NCBI RefSeq assembly: GCF_003054245.1
Contig: NZ_QBKR01000012.1
Span: 1-64,000 of the forward strand
DNA length: 64,000 bases
Source: Melghirimyces profundicolus
GTDB lineage: Bacteria; Bacillota; Bacilli; Thermoactinomycetales; DSM-45169
Direction: 5' to 3'
This document shows positions 59,118 to 64,000 of this stretch, one piece after another (within the stretch, counting starts at the first letter, position 1; every line of letters begins with the position of its first letter). A program made the translations under genes and the position numbers. The notes beneath the pieces are model-generated. The model made no database searches, was not told where the DNA came from, and saw only the letters and a list, made by a program, of their open reading frames with translations.

Positions 59118-59166
59118 AACACCCCGCCGGCGCCCGTTTTGGCGTATCGGCGGGGTGTTTGTGTTT
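59118..59166 (+). terminator. Terminator of the femX/racemase-like operon
   Basis: ACACCCCGCCG ... CGGCGGGGTGT stem followed by TTGTGTTTT. Confidence 0.85.
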
Positions 59167-59197
59167 TGACTATCCCTCCCGGACAGCGGTCATACTA
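59167..59197 (+). promoter_or_regulatory. Candidate forespore promoter of lonB
   Basis: TGACTA (59167-59172), 18 bp, CATACTA (59191-59197). CATACTA is the sigma-G/F-type -10. B. subtilis lonB is a forespore gene (sigma-F), which supports the reading. A sigma-A match at the same place has 19 bp spacing and is poor. Confidence 0.5.
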
Positions 59198-59257
59198 ACA
59201 CCCAGAATTGGCGGATACCCCTCGGTGCGAAATGAAAGACGGGGAGGAATGGCAGAT

Positions 59258-60943
59258 ATGAACTGGACAGTCTTGATCATGATGTTGCAGGTTTTCTTTT
59301 CGGTCGTCATCGGCCTGTATTTCTGGAACCTGCTGCGCAACCAACAATCCAACCGGTCGGCGGTGGACCGGGAGTCGCGGAAAGAGATGGACAAATTGCG
59401 GAAAATGCGCAGTGTGTCGCTGACAGAACCGCTTTCCGAAAAAACGAGGCCTTCCTCTTTTGGGGAGATCGTGGGTCAAAAAGAAGGATTGCGGTCACTG
59501 AAAGCGGCTCTGTGCGGGCCCAATCCGCAGCATGTATTGATTTATGGTCCGCCGGGAGTGGGGAAAACCGCCGCAGCTCGCGTCATCCTGGAGGAAGCCA
59601 AGAAAAATCCCCAATCTCCTTTTAACGCGAATTCCACGTTTGTGGAGGTCGACGCCACCACGGCCCGTTTTGACGAGCGAGGGATCGCCGATCCCCTGAT
59701 CGGGTCCGTTCACGATCCCATCTATCAGGGAGCGGGGGCGATGGGAATGGCGGGAATTCCCCAACCCAAACCGGGGGCCGTCACCAAAGCGCACGGAGGT
59801 TTGTTGTTCATCGATGAGATCGGGGAACTGCATCCGATTCAGATGAACAAGCTGTTGAAGGTGCTGGAGGACCGAAAGGTTTACTTTGAAAGCGCCTATT
59901 ACAGCTCCGAGGATACCAACACCCCCTCTCATATCCACGACATTTTCCAAAACGGCCTCCCGGCGGATTTCCGCATGGTCGGGGCAACCACTCGCACTCC
60001 GGAGGAAATTCCTCCCGCGATCCGCTCCCGTTGCATGGAGATTTATTTCCGGCCGCTCCTGTCAACGGAAGTGGAACGAATCACCCGTCAGGCGATCGAT
60101 CGCATCGGCTTTGACTATGAAGAGAAAGCGGTGGAAGTGATCAAAAAATACGCCACCAACGGCCGGGAAGCGGTCAATATCGTACAGACCGCGGGCGGGA
60201 TGGCCCTCACCGAAGGCCGCAAGGAGATCAAGGCTTCCGACGTGGAATGGGTGGTTCACAGCAGTCAGCTCTCTCCCCGACCGGACAAAAAAGTTCCCGA
60301 TCAACCCCAACCGGGATTGGTCAACGGTTTGGCCGTCTATGGGCCCAATATCGGCGCTCTTCTGGAAATCGAAGTCACGGCGACCCCTGCTGCTGAAGGA
60401 GAAGAAGGGTCCATTCGGATCACCGGCATGGTGGATGAAGAGGAGCTGGGGGGACGGCAACGAACCCTCCGGAGAAAAAGCATGGCCCGCAGCTCCGTGG
60501 AAAATGTGCTCACGGTTCTCCGGCGAACGGATATCGACCCTTATGCCTGTCACTTGCACATCAACTTTCCCGGGGGGGTTCCCCTGGATGGGCCGTCAGC
60601 CGGAATTGCGATGGCGTCGGCCATCTACTCGGCTATCAAAGGGATCAAGGTGGACAACCGCCTGGCCATGACAGGAGAACTGAGCATTCACGGAAGGGTG
60701 AAGCCCGTCGGCGGGATCGTGGCCAAAGTGGAAGCGGCCATACAAGCCGGCGCCACGAGGGTCCTGATTCCCGAAGAAAATATGCAGACCATCTTCTCGG
60801 AGATGGAAGGGATTCGGGTCATTCCGGTCCGGCACATGGATGAGGTATTCAAGCTGTTCCCGCTGGAGGCCGCGGAGGAGCAGCAGGAAAGCGCAGTGAC
60901 CGCTGCCACGGTGCTGGCGGCAACTCCCTCGCCTGTAACGTGA
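59258..60943 (+). CDS. lonB: ATP-dependent protease LonB
   Basis: A 561-residue membrane-anchored Lon-type protease, forespore-specific in B. subtilis (552 aa). One N-terminal helix (MNWTVLIMMLQVFFSVVIGL). AAA+ domain with Walker [13 protein letters not shown] and Walker B LLFIDEIGEL. The C-terminal Lon protease domain has the Ser in DGPSAGIAMA and Lys in VGGIVAKVEAA. It lacks the large N-terminal domain of LonA. ATG 59258 lies 10 nt after GGGGAGG; ATG 59249 is too close. Confidence 0.95.
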   Translation: MNWTVLIMMLQVFFSVVIGLYFWNLLRNQQSNRSAVDRESRKEMDKLRKMRSVSLTEPLSEKTRPSSFGEIVGQKEGLRSLKAALCGPNPQHVLIYGPPGVGKTAAARVILEEAKKNPQSPFNANSTFVEVDATTARFDERGIADPLIGSVHDPIYQGAGAMGMAGIPQPKPGAVTKAHGGLLFIDEIGELHPIQMNKLLKVLEDRKVYFESAYYSSEDTNTPSHIHDIFQNGLPADFRMVGATTRTPEEIPPAIRSRCMEIYFRPLLSTEVERITRQAIDRIGFDYEEKAVEVIKKYATNGREAVNIVQTAGGMALTEGRKEIKASDVEWVVHSSQLSPRPDKKVPDQPQPGLVNGLAVYGPNIGALLEIEVTATPAAEGEEGSIRITGMVDEEELGGRQRTLRRKSMARSSVENVLTVLRRTDIDPYACHLHINFPGGVPLDGPSAGIAMASAIYSAIKGIKVDNRLAMTGELSIHGRVKPVGGIVAKVEAAIQAGATRVLIPEENMQTIFSEMEGIRVIPVRHMDEVFKLFPLEAAEEQQESAVTAATVLAATPSPVT

Positions 60944-61001
60944 ACCCCCTTCCGGCCGGCGGCACCCCGTCCGTTCCCGGGAGTCGCCGGTTTCCCCCTT
61001 G

Positions 61002-61136
61002 AAGCGTTGTGATTGAATGTTCGTTTCGAGAAAAGGGGGAAGCGTTTACCCAAAAATAGCGACTTTGCTGTCCTGCCCAAGACAGCAGCCGGAGCGGCTT
61101 TGGGTAAATGCTGCCGCTCACTTTTTCACAACGCTT
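61002..61136. mobile_element. Complete foldback MITE-like element between lonB and lonA
   Basis: A 135-bp element with perfect 11-bp terminal inverted repeats, AAGCGTTGTGA (61002-61012) and TCACAACGCTT (61126-61136), flanked by a perfect 4-bp duplication CTTG (60998-61001 and 61137-61140). A second internal inverted repeat, AGCGTTTACCCAAA / TTTGGGTAAATGCT, and an apical GCTGTC/GACAGC hairpin let the whole element fold back on itself. No coding capacity. Confidence 0.9.
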
Positions 61137-61158
61137 CTTGTCCGGGGTCGGGCTGTCA

Positions 61159-61187
61159 TGGACAAAAGAGAATGAATAAGATAAAAT
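61159..61187 (+). promoter_or_regulatory. Candidate promoter of lonA
   Basis: TGGACA, 17 bp, TAAAAT, about 55 bp before the lonA start and downstream of the inserted element. No CIRCE or CtsR operator is recognisable nearby. Confidence 0.5.
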
Positions 61188-61242
61188 CGTACAAAGCTCG
61201 AGGTTACACGACACCGCTGGAGATGACATCGGAGGTGCATAT

Positions 61243-63585
61243 ATGGCTGTTAAAGAGGAGGGGCGCGTGCTGCCATTGCTTCCCCTTCGCGGCTTATTGG
61301 TTTATCCCAGTATGGTTTTGCACCTGGATGTTGGCCGCGAACGTTCCGTAAAGGCACTGGAACAAGCCATGGTGGATGATGATCTGATTGTCCTTGCGAC
61401 ACAGCACGAGATCCAACTCGAGGAGCCGACACCCGAGGATATTTACCGGATGGGTACCATCGCCCGGGTTCGGCAGATGCTCAAACTGCCCAACGGAACC
61501 ATCCGGGTTCTGGTGGAAGGGCTTTCCCGCGCCAAGATTCTGGAGTATGAGGAAAACGAATCCTTTTACCAAGTGCGCGTCAGCGAGATCATACAGGAAG
61601 ATGTGGACGACATCAACGTGGAAGCGTTGATGCGGTCGGTACTGGACTACTTCGAGCAATACCTTCGTCTCTCGAAAAAGGTGTCCCCCGAAACCTTGTC
61701 GGCGGTGGCGGACATCGACGAACCGGGACGCCTGGCGGATGTGATCGCGTCCCATCTTCCTTTGAAAATCGAAGACAAGCAAACAATCCTGGAAACCTTG
61801 GACGTCCGGGAACGTCTGGAAAAGCTGCTCTCCATCCTGAATGACGAAAGAGAAGTGCTGGAGTTGGAACGAAAGATCTCCCAGCGCGTCAAAAAACAGA
61901 TGGAAAAAACGCAGAAGGAATATTATTTGCGGGAGCAGATGAAGGCAATCCAGCGGGAACTCGGTGAAAAAGAAGGCCGGATGGGCGAAGTGGAAGAACT
62001 CCGGGAGCAGCTGGAACAACTGGAAGCTCCCGACGAAGTCAAAGAAAAAGTGGAAAAAGAGCTTCAGCGACTGGAAAAAATACCCACAACTTCCGCCGAA
62101 GGGGGAGTCATCCGCACCTATGTGGAATGGTTGCTGGCCTTGCCATGGCAAAAAGAAACGGAAGACGATCTCGATCTGAAAAAAGCGGAAAAGATTTTGG
62201 ATGAGGACCACTACGGGCTGGAAAAAGCCAAGGAACGTGTTCTGGAGTACCTGGCCGTCCAGCAAATGGTGAAAAAATTGAAGGGCCCCATCCTCTGTCT
62301 CGTGGGGCCGCCGGGGGTGGGGAAAACGTCTCTGGGCCGTTCCATCGCACGAGCCTTGGGCCGGAAATTTGTTCGCGTTTCCCTCGGCGGGGTTCGGGAT
62401 GAAGCGGAAATCCGGGGTCACCGACGGACTTATGTGGGCGCCATGCCGGGACGGATCATCCAGGGGATTAAAAATGCCGGCACGTCCAATCCGGTGTTCC
62501 TTCTCGACGAGATCGACAAGATGACCATGGACTTTCGGGGGGACCCCGCCTCCGCTTTGCTGGAAGTGCTGGATCCGGAACAAAACCAGAATTTCAGCGA
62601 TCACTACATCGAAATTCCCTACGATCTATCCAAGGTGATGTTCATCACGACCGCCAACACCCTTCACACCATTCCCCAGCCTCTTTTGGACCGGATGGAG
62701 ACCCTCTATATCGCCGGCTACACCGAGATTGAAAAAGAGCAGATCGCCAAAGAGTATCTCATCCCCAAACAACTCGAAGAACACGGGTTGTCGAAGGATA
62801 AGTTTCAGATTCACTCCGATGCGGTACTCAAGGTGATCCGCCATTATACGCGGGAAGCCGGGGTCCGGAATTTGGAGCGGACCATCGGCAAGCTGGCCCG
62901 TAAAGCCGCCAGGCAACTGGTTTCCCAGGACAGGAAACGGGTGGTGGTCACGACGAAAAACCTGCCCAAGTTTCTGGGGCCTGAGAAGTTCCGTTACGGG
63001 AAAGTGGAAGAGACCGATCCGGTGGGGGCGGCCACCGGACTGGCCTGGACCGCGGGTGGCGGGGACACCCTGACCATTGAAGTTTCCGTTTTGCCCGGAA
63101 AAGGAAAGCTGACCCTTACCGGGAAACTGGGCGACGTGATGAAAGAGTCGGCCCAAGCGGCCTTCAGTTACATCCGTTCCCGGGCCGGGAAGTTGAACAT
63201 CGATCCCGAATTCAATGAGAAAAACGATATTCACATCCACGTGCCGGAAGGTGCGATCCCGAAAGACGGCCCCTCTGCGGGGATCACCATGGCGACCGCC
63301 CTCGTGTCGGCGCTGACGGAGGTCCCGGTTTCCCGGTATGTGGGTATGACCGGGGAAATCACGCTTCGGGGGAGAGTACTCCCCATCGGGGGTCTGAAGG
63401 AAAAATCCCTGGCCGCCCACCGGGCGGGACTGACCCACATCCTGGTTCCCAAGGACAACAAAAAGGATCTGGAAGACATCCCGGAGAGCGTGCGCAAGGA
63501 TCTGAAGATCACATGGGTAAGCCACATGGATGAAGTATTGAAGCTGGCACTGGTGAGGGATCCCGATGAAGGTCACAAAAGCTGA
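61243..63585 (+). CDS. lonA: ATP-dependent protease LonA
   Basis: A 780-residue cytosolic AAA+ protease degrading misfolded and regulatory proteins. N-terminal substrate domain (1-200), coiled coil (about 205-285), AAA+ module with [11 protein letters not shown] (about 355-365) and FLLDEIDKM, and C-terminal protease domain with catalytic Ser in DGPSAGITM and Lys in [21 protein letters not shown] lies 7 nt before the ATG. The 3' end overlaps engB by 20 bp. Confidence 0.97.
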   Translation: MAVKEEGRVLPLLPLRGLLVYPSMVLHLDVGRERSVKALEQAMVDDDLIVLATQHEIQLEEPTPEDIYRMGTIARVRQMLKLPNGTIRVLVEGLSRAKILEYEENESFYQVRVSEIIQEDVDDINVEALMRSVLDYFEQYLRLSKKVSPETLSAVADIDEPGRLADVIASHLPLKIEDKQTILETLDVRERLEKLLSILNDEREVLELERKISQRVKKQMEKTQKEYYLREQMKAIQRELGEKEGRMGEVEELREQLEQLEAPDEVKEKVEKELQRLEKIPTTSAEGGVIRTYVEWLLALPWQKETEDDLDLKKAEKILDEDHYGLEKAKERVLEYLAVQQMVKKLKGPILCLVGPPGVGKTSLGRSIARALGRKFVRVSLGGVRDEAEIRGHRRTYVGAMPGRIIQGIKNAGTSNPVFLLDEIDKMTMDFRGDPASALLEVLDPEQNQNFSDHYIEIPYDLSKVMFITTANTLHTIPQPLLDRMETLYIAGYTEIEKEQIAKEYLIPKQLEEHGLSKDKFQIHSDAVLKVIRHYTREAGVRNLERTIGKLARKAARQLVSQDRKRVVVTTKNLPKFLGPEKFRYGKVEETDPVGAATGLAWTAGGGDTLTIEVSVLPGKGKLTLTGKLGDVMKESAQAAFSYIRSRAGKLNIDPEFNEKNDIHIHVPEGAIPKDGPSAGITMATALVSALTEVPVSRYVGMTGEITLRGRVLPIGGLKEKSLAAHRAGLTHILVPKDNKKDLEDIPESVRKDLKITWVSHMDEVLKLALVRDPDEGHKS

Positions 63586-64000
63586 ATGGGTGATCAGCGC
63601 CGTCAAACCGGCCCAATATCCTGCAGACGCCCTGCCGGAGATCGCTCTGGCCGGGCGTTCCAATGTGGGGAAATCTTCACTGATCAACCGTCTGATCAAC
63701 CGGAAAAACCTGGCGCGCACCAGTTCCAAACCGGGAAAGACCCAGACGATCAACTTTTACCGGATCAATGATATCCTTTATTTCGCGGATATGCCCGGTT
63801 ACGGTTTCGCGAAAGTTCCCAAGTCGGTCAAGGCCGCATGGGGACGGATGATCGAAGGCTATCTCCTTCATCGCCGGGAGCTGTGCGGAGTGATTCAGGT
63901 GATCGATCTGAGACATCCGCCCACCCGCGATGACCAAAACATGTATGCCTGGCTCAAGCATTACGGAATTCCGGCGATTGTGGCCGCCACCAAAGCCGAC
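63566..64000 (+). CDS. engB: Ribosome biogenesis GTPase EngB/YsxC (partial)
   Basis: The first 145 codons of an essential GTPase for 50S subunit assembly (about 195 aa in full); the window ends inside the gene. G1 [10 protein letters not shown]2 region with [10 protein letters not shown]3 DMPGYG, and the start of G4 at the very end (ATKAD). The ATG overlaps the end of lonA, with GAGGGAT as RBS, so the pair is coupled, as in B. subtilis lonA-ysxC. Confidence 0.95.
   Translation, partial: MKVTKAEWVISAVKPAQYPADALPEIALAGRSNVGKSSLINRLINRKNLARTSSKPGKTQTINFYRINDILYFADMPGYGFAKVPKSVKAAWGRMIEGYLLHRRELCGVIQVIDLRHPPTRDDQNMYAWLKHYGIPAIVAATKAD

Overview
The window (64 kb, GC-rich with a strong preference for G/C at third codon positions) reads as a chromosome segment of a spore-forming, aerobic, Gram-positive member of the Bacillales. 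The gene order closely follows one arm of the Bacillus subtilis chromosome: polX-mutS2, lcfA-fadR-etfB-etfA-trxA-uvrC, lysC, sdhCAB, gerE-ysmB-racE-gerM-rph-ysnA-ysnB, tig-clpX-lonB-lonA-ysxC. GC content, many GTG/TTG starts and many inserted sporulation genes suggest a Thermoactinomycetaceae-type organism (Kroppenstedtia/Planifilum/Melghirimyces relatives); that family assignment is inference.

Layout. 1-601: seven perfect 55-bp tandem repeats inside the end of a dispersed repeat element that abuts polX. 602-12818: DNA repair (polX, mutS2), cortex-lytic sleB, an NfeD-like protein, an MFS transporter, an rRNA m5C methyltransferase, a SelW-like gene with an in-frame UGA, and a spoVAF-like gene. 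13001-17862: fatty-acid degradation (lcfA, fadR, etfBA) with two FadR operators, then trxA. 18-24 kb: two multi-pass membrane proteins, uvrC, mobA, tatA. 24.1-32.5 kb: lysC behind a lysine riboswitch, oppABCD behind a structured leader, metX behind a SAM-I riboswitch. 33-42 kb: sdhCAB, a ypuA-like gene, class I fumarase, a peptidase and hypotheticals. 42.5-50.6 kb: gerA-type germinant receptor in A-C-B order, gerE, ysmB, racE, gerM. 50.8-64 kb: rph, xtp, ysnB, a tRNA-Arg(UCU) interrupted by a group I intron, tig, a wrecked clpP, clpX, a FemX/alanine-racemase-like pair, lonB, lonA and the start of engB.

Themes. (1) Sporulation and germination: sleB, spoVAF, gerACB, gerE, gerM and lonB, several with recognisable forespore or mother-cell promoter motifs. 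(2) RNA-level control: two known riboswitches, a group I intron, a probable SECIS-dependent recoding event and two unassigned structured RNA candidates (before oppA; between sdhC and sdhA). (3) A foldback MITE-like family, with 11-bp terminal inverted repeats and 4-bp target duplications, has inserted upstream of polX, mutS2 and lonA; decayed or internally amplified pieces lie at six other sites. (4) Proteolysis: lonA, lonB and clpX are intact, but the clpP copy between tig and clpX is a pseudogene.
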